DNA of 43,685 bases, taken from IMG/VR virus record IMGVR_UViG_3300005253_000042, positions 1 through 43,685 of that record. One strand, written 5' to 3'. Origin of the DNA: a virus. This document shows positions 27,138 to 36,423 of this stretch, in pieces (the stretch's first letter is position 1; each line of letters begins with the position of its first letter). A program made the translations under genes and the position numbers. The notes below the pieces were generated by a model, which made no database searches, was not told the origin of the DNA, and worked only from the letters and a program-made list of their open reading frames with translations.

Positions 27138-30100
27138 TGGCTGAGAATAATTTAGGAATAAAAACTAAGTTCCCTACATTTGAGGATGCTCAAGCTGAGT
27201 GGGAAAAGCAAACTGCTTTCCACCTCCGTGCAGGACAGCAGGTTACCTCAGCATTGATAGGCATAGATGAACAGGTCCGAACTATTGAACAACAGGCTGT
27301 ACGGGAACAATTAAACCAAGTAATACCAGCATCCAGAGCAATTTTGGACCCATATGGTCAAAGTGGCATATCTGGAATCATTGACTTTTCATTGCCTGAT
27401 AAACGATTTACTAACTTTGAGGAAGTAAATGCTCGTATGGGTAGAATCCTTGTACAGGGGAGGATTCATCAATATTACTTTGACCTTTACACAACTATCC
27501 CAAGATTGATTTCTAACTCTGTTGCTGTAGCATTGGAGGAAGGTGGAGCCGACATCACTGTGGATGATATTCTCCAGGTTGCCATACCACCTGATGTCCT
27601 TGATGAGTTTTCCCGCAATCAAATCAATGATATTATTCAAGGTATGATTGATGTCTTTGTTGGTGTAAGATATCCTGTTGACGAGACATTCACATCAGAG
27701 CAGCTGGATGAAGTAGATAGGTCAGAGTTGAAGCAGGATGCATTGGTTGCGCCAGTACGTCCAAGCATTAAACCTACAGTTACCATTGCCACTGTTAGTG
27801 AAATCCGCAAGCAGTTAGTCCAGTCTACCATTCCAATAAGCAAGCTCACGGATGATAACTGGGATGATGTGATGAAAGGCAATGGCTTAACCGATGCTGA
27901 CCTTGAGTTGGTTAACTTTGCCAGATTAGATTCCCAGCGAATTGTGGAAGCATGGCAAGAACAAATTGCTGCTAATGATGCATTTGATGTTGGTATGCGT
28001 GAGTTACCTCCATATCGTGCGTCAGAAATCCTGTCAGCAGCTTTAATATCTCCTGCACAACCATTGCTCATGGCTACCAATTGGTATTTTGAGCGTGTCT
28101 CTCAACCACTTGCTGGGATATTATGGGGTAGTTTTGGTGTTGGAGATATTGAGGCACAGTATAGAGAATATGTTAAGTCTGGAGATTCCAGATGGCAAGC
28201 TGCTGGTAAGGCTTGGGAAGATTGGGATGGCAATTGGGCACTCAAGTACCTAGTCATGGAAGCTGTAGTGGACCCATTGAGTTATCTTGGTTGGGGCATA
28301 GCTACCAGGATTACCAGACCACTTGGTGCATTTGGTCGATTAGTTGGTGCTGGTGAACGAGCATTTACTACTGTCATGGAAATCCCATTTGACCTTATCA
28401 AGACTGGCATTAAGCGAATACCAATGTCCATGATTCAACGTGCTGGCAGGTACCAAGCAGTAGCAGGTCAAACAGTAGAACGCTATATGGAATCATTCAC
28501 CGGCAGACCATTATCCTTCATGTCTATGGAGCAGTGGGATAAAGGTGTACGTGCAGCTACCAGGGCTGCGAGACAACATCCACAATCTGATACTGACATG
28601 GTCCGTGCGGGCTTGGCATTCCTCCACCATGAACCAATAGGCGAAGATTTGGTTAGGAGTTGGGCAAGACAACTCAAGAGTGGACTCAGTGCGGAAGAAA
28701 TCACTCGCGTCACCATTGACAACGTGGATGATATATTTGAGCAGTGGTTTACCAAACGTATTGGCACTGCGGAGGAAGTTGCTGGTCGTATTCTATCTGT
28801 TCTGGATGCAGCGGATATTGATGATGTCACTAGGTCACTGGCTAGAAAACTGGTCAATGCTAGAGCGGATAGACTCAATGCAGGAGCCAGAGCATATGGC
28901 AAAGCACTGTCACCTCATGTAGCAATGCGTGCTTTCCAGAAAGCTAGTTACCGAATATATGTCAACACCGAGAATAGTGCCGCAGCATTGGTACGTAGGG
29001 AACATGGTCGTTATGCATCGTTGCTGGATAGTGTCGGAGGCCAGTTATCAACAATATGGCGGGACCAAGTTGAACGCAAAATTACCCGACCATTCGCAGA
29101 AGCCTATTTAACTTTTGGTATGTATGGTCCCATGAACGTACTTGAGGATTACTTCCGTTCCGCACTTGGTGGTGTATTCCCACATCGCATGACCAATGAG
29201 CAGTGGGATTTGGTTCGCTTTGGCTTAAATGTAGACCCACAACTCAGTGTGTTTGGTTTGCAGGAACAACTAGGCACCACCTTTGTACGTGAAGGAACTG
29301 CGGACCAATTCAACAACTGGGTTATCCAACTCGCAGCACTTGGTCAGAAAGGTTGGGGCGATAAGATACAGAAATTCCTTGTCAGATTGCCAGGTGGCTT
29401 TGGCATGGATATTCGCAGGAACTTTGTTGCCAATAAGTATTTGCAGATACTCTCCGAGAATGGTGGTGAAGCATTAACCAGATTGATGCGTATGGGTCCT
29501 GAATTACCTGGAGGTTTAGATAAACATTTAGTTAAATCCATTGACCAAGTTATCACTCGCGCAAAAGTGTCTGGCAATCCTGATATGGTTCGTAGTCTCA
29601 AACAGATGTTTACCCGCAAGAAGATTCTACGTAATGAAATTGACACTATCCTTAAAGAGCATCCTAATTTGACTAACAATGTTCGTGACAGGTTAATGCA
29701 GTTCTTCGATGAGGATATGCTGTTCAATACCGCAGTTGATGTTGAACCTCGTTTCGCGGTTGTTAGCAACATTGATAACCGCATCAATGACCTAAACAAT
29801 ATCATGTTAGATGATTTTATCCGTGGTCCGCAGATGGCTACCAGACAGTTTAATGAACTGGCGGATAAGTTGGTAGAGTTTGGCATTGAAAATCCAGTTG
29901 AACTTGCACAGTCTATTATGTCCTTGAATAGAATGTCCGAGTTATTCGGAGCTACACCAAAACAAATCATGGCGCAGGTTACTGTCAGAAGTCGTGGGCT
30001 TCCACTGCCAGAACGTGTGGATGCATTCAACCGTTCATTCGATGATATGTCTAGGTTCATGGAAAGTGCATCACAGGATATTGAACGTGTAGTGAATAAC

Positions 30101-32626
30101 CTGCGGGAACGACTTGCACAACCATTATTCAGCGATGATGTATTACAGACAGCTATAACCAGGGACGCCAATAAACTATTTGATGATATGGTAGCATTGA
30201 ATCAAAGGAGTGCTGACTTCCGCCGTCGAATCAATAGCTGGCGTAGTGACCAGTTCGCAGGTAAAGGGCGTGGGGACCTTGGCAGCGATTTTTGGGATAG
30301 TTTCTATATCCAGCTGGACCGTCAGTATGATGAGTTTAATACTGCTATAGCTGGTAGTTACGGTAAGATGCTCACTGACATTGAGCAGTTGTCCATGTCT
30401 GCTGGAGTGAAACGCACAGTCAGACCTCCAATACGAGTTACTGATAGACCTCTAGCACCAAATGACATTGCCATGTTGATTGAAACTCGTGGTGATGATG
30501 TCTCCCGCGCATTGATGGAAACACTTACCGTACAGAATGACCGAGCATTTTTCATTGAGTATGTGCTGGCAAAAACCCGTACTGATGATGTTGGGTTTAG
30601 TCGCTCCTCCATTGGTGATGTCTATGACCAGATTCTTCATAGTATGCAGGTTAGCCCCGAGGATATGAACTGGATATCCGGCGCACAGAGAGAACTTAAT
30701 CAGGTTCGCAATGACCTGCACATACTCCATAACAGTAAGATGTTTCCAGAAGAGGACATCGCTAGAATTGGTAGTTTCTTTGATGAGACTGCCGATGCTA
30801 TGGATAACGAAATGTTCGACAATGGAGTACTGCGACCTGAGTTTGAGGGTTTGCAAGATGTCCGCCAAAACTCCATGGACGAAGCTCACAAGTGGTACCA
30901 AAAGGAGTACACTGACTACTCCAATGCTAATGCATTCGATGCAATGATGAAGCAGATTTACCCGTTTTGGACTTACGAGTCTCAGAGGTGGTTTTGGGTA
31001 CCGCGCTCATTTGCACGGCATCCTGGTATTCTTGGAGAGTGGGGACGTTGGCAGAACAACACTGACCGTGGTTATATCCCCATTGCTGGTACCAGCATGG
31101 AGTGGAACATAGCTAGAGGCAATGTTTATGGTGTGTTATCCACCCGTCTGATGCAACGGGATTATCCAGAATACTATGACCAACTTGAGGGTGCTTCTAA
31201 GATGGTAGAGTTCTCTGATGCACTGAGTCGTTATGGCTTCTATCCTGGCCCTGTGTTCTCCATTACACTCGCAGCATTGGGTGGGTTGGAAACACAGATG
31301 GGCGAGACCATGCCAGCTATTTGGAAGACCCCATTGAATATGTTGGTTGGCATGTTCCCTGATAACGAAGCAGTTAAGCTACTCTCCGATAAGATATTCA
31401 ATGACAGGTTCCGTGACTATATGACCATTCAAGAGGTGCTGAAACTGGGTGGTGATGGCCTCCGTATTTGGACCAAGCGTAAACTGAACGAGGAACTCAC
31501 GCCAGCAGAGGACCAGATGTGGACAGATGCTCGCTCCTCAGCAGCTTTCCATGGTGCAGCCTTTGAGCAGTTTGGTGTGTTCCGTCTCCGTAGTGAGGAG
31601 AAGCGGCAGATATTCGATGCAGTTACCGAACTGATAACCGAATGGACAGGCTTCACTGCCGCACAACAGGATGAAGCGCGGCGTAGAGGTATACGCATCT
31701 GGGACCTTGTAGGTGGTATGTCACCGGCACAGCAAGAAGTCCTGAAAGAACTAGACTACTACCGTTGGATAGGTACAGCAAGGCCATTGCTCCCAGGTCG
31801 TGAACAACTTGAATTGAATCGTCTTGACCAGGATTGGGCAGATGTAGAGGAATACACGCTGGGTCGTAGGGAAGCCAGAACTCAACTAGAACAGGAGTTT
31901 CTCAATGGTACCCGTGGACCTGATGCATACCTTGCTGGCATGCGTGATGAGTCCGATAAAATCCGCGAGTTCATTGACCAGAAGATGTTAGACAATCCAC
32001 TTATGACTTTGGAAGGTCGTACTGAATATGCTCTGGAGAAGGGCCGCACAATGCCAGTGCAGTCTCCATTCAATGAGCTTATCAACCTCTATTTTAGCAT
32101 TGAGTTACTGGAGACAGTTGACCCAGCTACCGGTGAAATAGTGCGTGATTGGGATTCCTATTGGGGTCAGAGAGAAGCTATTGAGGATGCTATCCCTGAC
32201 GATTACAAAGCTGATTGGCAGCAGGTACTCTCCAAGAATAGCACTCCTACTGAGGAGTTACGCGCTGACATCAACAAGCGGTACTTTATCCCATATAACA
32301 GTGTATGGGAAGTAGTGCTGGGTACATATACTCCTGAGGAGCAAGCACTACTGAAAGAGCTATTCTCCCTTGAGCGATTGGGTTCTAATCTTCCACGTCA
32401 AGAGGAAATCAAACGACAAATCACTGGTGAAGATAAACTACTGGTATCAGACTTCCGTAGAGAGGTATCCGCAGCTAAGAAAGCTCTCCGCTTTGTTAAC
32501 CCAATGTTGGACGCATGGCTATTCTACTGGGGTAAGGTTACCAGCTTTGCCACTCCAGAAGCTCGTCAAACATATAACCAGATAGCCAAAAATACTGGTA
32601 GAAACATTGGTCCAGGAGGCGTATGA
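27137..32626 (+). CDS. Giant virion-associated protein (1829 aa), possible internal ejection protein
   Basis: The longest gene, 12.6% of the genome; its ATG shares one base with the portal stop. Mostly long amphipathic helices with scattered hydrophobic stretches (PAQPLLMATNWYFERVSQPL; ALKYLVMEAVVDPLSYLGWG). A Trp-rich conserved-looking patch (IYPFWTYESQRWFWVPRSFA) lies near residue 1280. I see no transglycosylase, peptidase or ADP-ribosyltransferase motif. Its position between portal and scaffold matches minor head or DNA-ejection proteins. A combined ejection/tape role in a short-tailed particle is inference. Confidence 0.85.
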   Translation: MAENNLGIKTKFPTFEDAQAEWEKQTAFHLRAGQQVTSALIGIDEQVRTIEQQAVREQLNQVIPASRAILDPYGQSGISGIIDFSLPDKRFTNFEEVNARMGRILVQGRIHQYYFDLYTTIPRLISNSVAVALEEGGADITVDDILQVAIPPDVLDEFSRNQINDIIQGMIDVFVGVRYPVDETFTSEQLDEVDRSELKQDALVAPVRPSIKPTVTIATVSEIRKQLVQSTIPISKLTDDNWDDVMKGNGLTDADLELVNFARLDSQRIVEAWQEQIAANDAFDVGMRELPPYRASEILSAALISPAQPLLMATNWYFERVSQPLAGILWGSFGVGDIEAQYREYVKSGDSRWQAAGKAWEDWDGNWALKYLVMEAVVDPLSYLGWGIATRITRPLGAFGRLVGAGERAFTTVMEIPFDLIKTGIKRIPMSMIQRAGRYQAVAGQTVERYMESFTGRPLSFMSMEQWDKGVRAATRAARQHPQSDTDMVRAGLAFLHHEPIGEDLVRSWARQLKSGLSAEEITRVTIDNVDDIFEQWFTKRIGTAEEVAGRILSVLDAADIDDVTRSLARKLVNARADRLNAGARAYGKALSPHVAMRAFQKASYRIYVNTENSAAALVRREHGRYASLLDSVGGQLSTIWRDQVERKITRPFAEAYLTFGMYGPMNVLEDYFRSALGGVFPHRMTNEQWDLVRFGLNVDPQLSVFGLQEQLGTTFVREGTADQFNNWVIQLAALGQKGWGDKIQKFLVRLPGGFGMDIRRNFVANKYLQILSENGGEALTRLMRMGPELPGGLDKHLVKSIDQVITRAKVSGNPDMVRSLKQMFTRKKILRNEIDTILKEHPNLTNNVRDRLMQFFDEDMLFNTAVDVEPRFAVVSNIDNRINDLNNIMLDDFIRGPQMATRQFNELADKLVEFGIENPVELAQSIMSLNRMSELFGATPKQIMAQVTVRSRGLPLPERVDAFNRSFDDMSRFMESASQDIERVVNNLRERLAQPLFSDDVLQTAITRDANKLFDDMVALNQRSADFRRRINSWRSDQFAGKGRGDLGSDFWDSFYIQLDRQYDEFNTAIAGSYGKMLTDIEQLSMSAGVKRTVRPPIRVTDRPLAPNDIAMLIETRGDDVSRALMETLTVQNDRAFFIEYVLAKTRTDDVGFSRSSIGDVYDQILHSMQVSPEDMNWISGAQRELNQVRNDLHILHNSKMFPEEDIARIGSFFDETADAMDNEMFDNGVLRPEFEGLQDVRQNSMDEAHKWYQKEYTDYSNANAFDAMMKQIYPFWTYESQRWFWVPRSFARHPGILGEWGRWQNNTDRGYIPIAGTSMEWNIARGNVYGVLSTRLMQRDYPEYYDQLEGASKMVEFSDALSRYGFYPGPVFSITLAALGGLETQMGETMPAIWKTPLNMLVGMFPDNEAVKLLSDKIFNDRFRDYMTIQEVLKLGGDGLRIWTKRKLNEELTPAEDQMWTDARSSAAFHGAAFEQFGVFRLRSEEKRQIFDAVTELITEWTGFTAAQQDEARRRGIRIWDLVGGMSPAQQEVLKELDYYRWIGTARPLLPGREQLELNRLDQDWADVEEYTLGRREARTQLEQEFLNGTRGPDAYLAGMRDESDKIREFIDQKMLDNPLMTLEGRTEYALEKGRTMPVQSPFNELINLYFSIELLETVDPATGEIVRDWDSYWGQREAIEDAIPDDYKADWQQVLSKNSTPTEELRADINKRYFIPYNSVWEVVLGTYTPEEQALLKELFSLERLGSNLPRQEEIKRQITGEDKLLVSDFRREVSAAKKALRFVNPMLDAWLFYWGKVTSFATPEARQTYNQIAKNTGRNIGPGGV

Positions 32627-32645
32627 TAGATGTACTGTGAGGAGG

Positions 32646-32674
32646 CTAATAATAATTGACCTGTAATACTATGT
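32646..32674 (+). repeat. Dispersed ~30-bp AT-rich element, copy 2
   Basis: CTAATAATAATTGACC and then TGTAATACTATGTAG matches the element at 14123 with about three differences in 31 bases. Here it lies 31 nt upstream of the rightward promoter at 32705, so it could be a second promoter or an upstream control site. Confidence 0.7.
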
Positions 32675-32704
32675 AGTAACTAATTTATTCGTAACAAAAT
32701 AGAC

Positions 32705-32733
32705 TTGACATAAGCCACCAAATGAGATAAACT
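32705..32733 (+). promoter_or_regulatory. Rightward promoter for scaffold and capsid genes
   Basis: TTGACA (32705-32710), 17-nt spacer, TAAACT (32728-32733), in the only sizeable gap (32627-32751) of the head gene cluster. Its GATAAACTA box equals that at 22514. The -35 is part of TTGACATAAG, resembling the 19780 repeats. AGGAG and ATG 32752 follow. Confidence 0.75.
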
Positions 32734-32751
32734 AAGAATAGGAGTAGTAAT

Positions 32752-33381
32752 ATGCCTGAACCGACCTATACCAGCAACAGCGATGGCTCCGTGACAGTGA
32801 CAGTGGAGGACAAGACCACTCGTTTTGTGAAAGAGTCTGACCTACTTGCGGTTAAGGGGAGTTCCGAAACCGAGAAAACACGCTTCGAGGGAGTGGTGTC
32901 AGACCTCCAAACCAAACTAGCTGATTCCACTAGACTCCATAACGAAGTACGTGCATCATTGGTGACGGAACAGGCGTCCAAAGAGACGTTGGATTCCAAA
33001 CTCCAAGAGGCGACCGCTGCCGTGGGCAAGGTTGGTGAGTTGCAGGACAAACTTACAGCGGCGGAAGGCCGTGAGCAGGACGTTACAGCACTCTTGCTCG
33101 GACGGGTCAAAACTGACCTGTTGCAACGTGGTATCCCTGAGGAGAAGCTCAAGGATTCCGACCTAACTGCACTCAGGTCCATCGAGGATGCTCTCAATCT
33201 TGTCCCAGGTAAGCAGCCAGCAGATAAGAAACCTGCTAACTACATACCAGATGGCGGTGGTGGAGGTCCACTCGACAAGAAAACCGCTGTCGAACAGGCC
33301 TCGGAGGAACTAGCTCTGGCTAGGAAGCAACAGGCAGAGAAGGCTGCTGGACTCATCAAAGACCCGGATATGGTCCCATAA
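32752..33381 (+). CDS. Capsid scaffolding protein (209 aa)
   Basis: Directly upstream of the major capsid gene. Residues ~35-110 form a coiled coil (DLQTKLADSTRLHNEVRASL; SKLQEATAAVGKVGELQDKL), then a Gly-rich hinge (YIPDGGGGGPLDKK) and a basic C-terminal helix (ELALARKQQAEKAAGLIKD), the usual scaffold plan in which the C-terminus binds capsid subunits. No protease motif is present. AGGAG precedes the ATG. Confidence 0.85.
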   Translation: MPEPTYTSNSDGSVTVTVEDKTTRFVKESDLLAVKGSSETEKTRFEGVVSDLQTKLADSTRLHNEVRASLVTEQASKETLDSKLQEATAAVGKVGELQDKLTAAEGREQDVTALLLGRVKTDLLQRGIPEEKLKDSDLTALRSIEDALNLVPGKQPADKKPANYIPDGGGGGPLDKKTAVEQASEELALARKQQAEKAAGLIKDPDMVP

Positions 33382-33393
33382 AGGAGAACTGAA

Positions 33394-34425
33394 ATGGCTA
33401 TTGGTCATTGGAACAATCTTACAGAAGCCAAAAAGCTGACCCAATCACAGCTTATTCCTGGCATCGTTGAGGAGGACATCAAGCGCAACAACCTCCTTGA
33501 CATCATCCCGGTAGCACAAGCAATGGGTCAGTCCATCAAGTGGAATCGTGAAGTTTCCGCCAATGAGGATGATGTTTCCAACGTCGCGATTGGTGCGCAG
33601 CTTTCATGGTCCGCAAGTAAGCAATACGACCAGCAAGAGGTCGAATTGAAGCGCAAGTATATCCAGCGTATACTTGATTCCTTCATCCCAGATGTCTATG
33701 GAACCATCAACAACTACGAAGCTACTGTGTTGGTGGAAATGAAGAAGGCTATTATCCGCAACCTTGGTGATGCACTCGTCTACGATGATACCACTTTTGG
33801 TGATGGTGCCAGTGGCGAGGACATTGATGGCCTTCACGCTTGGGCAGCGGTACAGACCGGCACTGAACTGGACATTGAGTTGTCCGGTGCCCTGTCACTG
33901 CGACAGCTTCGTATCCAGCACGACGCCATGAAGTATGGTATCGACTTCACCTACATACCATATGTCATTGCCCGAAGGATTGATGCAGCCTACCAGGAAG
34001 CTGGTCTCGCTCAGTTGGCTACCGGTACTTCCGGCACAATGGGTTCAATCACCTATGGTGTGGATGACCACGGCAAGCGTGTATCATTCTTCGATGGCAT
34101 TCCATTCCTCCGCACAGACTTCCTCATGGAAGAAACTGCCGACACTGGTGAGGGTTCTGACCAGCGTGCTAAGAGTACCAGTGGTAATAACTGGTCCCTC
34201 TTTAGTGTACGACTGGGTGATGTCTTTAACGGCGAACCTGGATTGGGACTCGGTTTCGGCAACACGGAAATGCTTGGACAGTTCTACAAGATTGTCCCGT
34301 TCGACAAGTTGGAAGATTTTGATGCACAAGGTCTGCGGCTTGTTTCCTACGTCAACACACTGCTTGGTAGCAAGTTGGCTCTTGGTCGCGTTTATGACAT
34401 CACCGATGCTGCGGTGGTATTCTAG
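33394..34425 (+). CDS. Major capsid protein (HK97-like fold)
   Basis: 343 residues, starting MAIGHWNNLTEAKKLTQSQL, with AGGAG upstream. Layout: N-arm, E-loop-like segment (LKRKYIQRILDSFIPDVYGT), P-domain with LRIQHDAMKYGIDFTYIPYV, and an A-domain with LFSVRLGDVFNGEPGLGLGF. Its place after scaffold and before a small beta protein, and its length, are normal for a phage major capsid. Forms the icosahedral shell. No N-terminal delta domain of HK97 type is obvious, consistent with a separate scaffold gene. Confidence 0.88.
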   Translation: MAIGHWNNLTEAKKLTQSQLIPGIVEEDIKRNNLLDIIPVAQAMGQSIKWNREVSANEDDVSNVAIGAQLSWSASKQYDQQEVELKRKYIQRILDSFIPDVYGTINNYEATVLVEMKKAIIRNLGDALVYDDTTFGDGASGEDIDGLHAWAAVQTGTELDIELSGALSLRQLRIQHDAMKYGIDFTYIPYVIARRIDAAYQEAGLAQLATGTSGTMGSITYGVDDHGKRVSFFDGIPFLRTDFLMEETADTGEGSDQRAKSTSGNNWSLFSVRLGDVFNGEPGLGLGFGNTEMLGQFYKIVPFDKLEDFDAQGLRLVSYVNTLLGSKLALGRVYDITDAAVVF

Positions 34426-34523
34426 TTAAGGAACAGAATAGGTTACTAGTCAGTATCCTGCCGCTGGGTACACAGACATGGAGAGAGCGGTAAGAATAAG
34501 CTCTCCATCAACAGAGGACAGAA

Positions 34524-35342
34524 ATGGCTTATCAAGGAAGTAAGTATCTCAGCAAGGTAATGAATCGGGATGGCTACGTGATATTTCTCCCCAATGTGGG
34601 TGCACGTGCTGACCTGATTCAGACCAATCCTCCAGACCCATATGCCGAGAGTGTTACACAGCTTTTCCCTCTCGGTACCAAACTCATACAGGGTGAGCGC
34701 ATATGGCGTTATACCAAGGTTGGTGGCGTTGCCTTGAATATCGGTGCAGTCCAGCAACAGGCTAAGGCAGTCCATGCTGAACAGGATGACGACATTGCTA
34801 TTGGCGCTGGGTTCGCCATCGGAATAAGTGTTATCAGTTTCACCGGTACTTCTAACCTAGCTGCGGACCCACTCAATACTACCAATGGACTGGCAGAAGG
34901 TTACATCTACTTCAATGTCGCTGCCGGTCTTGGTCAATGCTATAAGATTAAGAGTCATACTCTTGTCTCCGCCACTGAGATTCCTTTGACAATGTATGAC
35001 GCATTAACTGTTGCTCTAACTACCTCCAGCAAGGCTGGACTTGTCCAGAACCCCTTTGCTAATGTCATTGCCTCAGAAGCGGTAGTTGCTGGCATAGTCA
35101 CTGGAGTACCAATGCTTACCACCACAGCTTCATATTATGTGTGGCTCCAGAGGGGTGGTCCTGCCGCAGTGGCAGTTAATACTACTATCGCATTGGGCAC
35201 TACTGTAGTTGCTGGTATCACTGCTGCCAAGGTTGACCCCGAAGCAAGTGTCACTGGAGAAGTCAATGTCGGTTATTGTATGACTCCTGGTGTCACGGCT
35301 GGCGGTGACCATGCTCTTATTTTCCTGACTCTAGATAGTTAA
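34524..35342 (+). CDS. Probable capsid decoration or head-fibre protein (272 aa)
   Basis: ATG 34524 with GAGGACAG upstream, after a 98-nt gap that contains a small hairpin (GGAGAG/CTCTCC). Ala/Val/Thr/Gly-rich beta composition (IASEAVVAGIVTGVPMLTTT), ending with CMTPGVTAGGDHALIFLTLD, a terminal pattern shared by several phage head decoration proteins. Position right after the capsid gene supports that reading, which remains an inference. Confidence 0.75.
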   Translation: MAYQGSKYLSKVMNRDGYVIFLPNVGARADLIQTNPPDPYAESVTQLFPLGTKLIQGERIWRYTKVGGVALNIGAVQQQAKAVHAEQDDDIAIGAGFAIGISVISFTGTSNLAADPLNTTNGLAEGYIYFNVAAGLGQCYKIKSHTLVSATEIPLTMYDALTVALTTSSKAGLVQNPFANVIASEAVVAGIVTGVPMLTTTASYYVWLQRGGPAAVAVNTTIALGTTVVAGITAAKVDPEASVTGEVNVGYCMTPGVTAGGDHALIFLTLDS

Positions 35343-35349
35343 CCACCTT

Positions 35350-35391
35350 TGAGGGAGGAGGGAAGTCGCCGCCTACTTTCTTCCTCCCTCA
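35350..35391. terminator. Strong 17-bp intergenic hairpin after the capsid genes
   Basis: TGAGGGAGGAGGGAAGT (35350-35366) pairs completely with 35375-35391 (two G-U pairs) over an 8-nt loop. No U-run follows. It separates capsid from tail genes and may attenuate transcription or serve as an RNA processing site. Confidence 0.7.
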
Positions 35392-35406
35392 GCGAAGGAA
35401 AAGATA

Positions 35407-35655
35407 ATGCCACTATATGAATACGAATGCACCGATTGTCTGAACCGTTTTGAGAGAATCTTGCCGCGTGACCAGAGGAATAATGGTATCTGTGATTGTG
35501 GTCATGTTGCAAGGTTGAGAATGTCTGCTCCAGCATGTATCACTGTAGCTGGAGACGCTGTTATCATGCAGGGTGGTAAAGTAATAGATACCCAAAAGAA
35601 TGTAGGCCGTCAGTTTCCTACTGATTACATGAGAAAGGATTTGGGGATAACATAA
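35407..35655 (+). CDS. FmdB-like zinc-ribbon protein (82 aa)
   Basis: The opening MPLYEYECTDCLNRFE and following CDCG match the FmdB/putative regulatory zinc-ribbon family. AAGGAAAAGATA precedes the ATG. FmdB proteins are of uncertain function and are often seen in phage structural clusters. The last half has no recognisable motif. It overlaps the next gene by TAATG. Confidence 0.85.
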   Translation: MPLYEYECTDCLNRFERILPRDQRNNGICDCGHVARLRMSAPACITVAGDAVIMQGGKVIDTQKNVGRQFPTDYMRKDLGIT

Positions 35656-35885
35656 TGCCGAGGCAACAGACCACGAAAGAAATTGCGGATAACATCAACC
35701 TTATTGATAGTAATATCCGTAAATCTAAGTCTCTGGAGAAGTTCCATTGTGAGAATTGTAACAGGGATTTGTGGCATCCCAATCGTGGCATTACTATTAC
35801 CTGTCCATACTGCTACCGTGCCGGACATGTTGAGCGTATGAAGAAACAATTTAGTGGATTAGCCATCATCCAGAGTGGAGGGTAG
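35655..35885 (+). CDS. Zinc-ribbon protein (76 aa)
   Basis: CENC and CPYC pairs about 18 residues apart form a C4 zinc ribbon, preceded by a helical N-terminus (TTKEIADNINLIDSNIRKSK). ATG shares a base with the preceding stop. Its place in the virion cluster suggests a late role, but nothing more specific can be said. Confidence 0.75.
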   Translation: MPRQQTTKEIADNINLIDSNIRKSKSLEKFHCENCNRDLWHPNRGITITCPYCYRAGHVERMKKQFSGLAIIQSGG

Positions 35886-35887
35886 TA

Positions 35888-36388
35888 ATGACTAAGCAAG
35901 TTCCAGTCGTGAATCAGGACATGGATGCCAGATGGCTAGTTATGGATATTGCCGGTGGTCTAGCTGCTGCAACTGTGTCCGAGACTCTCATTATCCCAGC
36001 TAATTCCTTAGTCCGTAGTGTACTGGCATATGTGAGGCAGAGACCTGCCAATGTCACTGGTACCTGCACATTGATTGTTGGGGATGATATTGAGGAAGAT
36101 GGGTTGATTTCTTCCGTTGAGTTGATTCGTCATGTTAGTCCCATCATTGGCAATGACCACGAAGAACTGGGTTTTTACTTTGCTCCTGTATTGCCTATCA
36201 ATCCATCAGATGTTGGCTTCCGTGATGTGAAACTCGCTACTGACCGTGAAACCGACCTGATACACGGTAAACTATACGCTACAGTGGATACTACCTTGAC
36301 AGCGAAACTTACCACTGCTACTGCTGTTAATACCACAGAAGCAATTATCCGAATCTGGTTTGAGGTACTAACCTTAAGCATTAACTAA
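35888..36388 (+). CDS. Beta-rich virion protein (166 aa)
   Basis: ATG 35888 with GGAGG upstream. Thr/Val-rich beta strands throughout (SETLIIPANSLVRSVLAYVR; NTTEAIIRIWFEVLTLSIN), typical of head-tail joining or fibre proteins. No specific family is recognised. Confidence 0.72.
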   Translation: MTKQVPVVNQDMDARWLVMDIAGGLAAATVSETLIIPANSLVRSVLAYVRQRPANVTGTCTLIVGDDIEEDGLISSVELIRHVSPIIGNDHEELGFYFAPVLPINPSDVGFRDVKLATDRETDLIHGKLYATVDTTLTAKLTTATAVNTTEAIIRIWFEVLTLSIN

Positions 36389-36423
36389 ATACATGACTCA
36401 TTGGCCGAAAAAAGGAGGTTACA

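Noticed and set aside
29344-30171. 275-residue minus-strand frame
   Set aside because: It is antisense to the giant virion gene, Ser/Leu-rich as expected for a complement, with no ribosome binding site.
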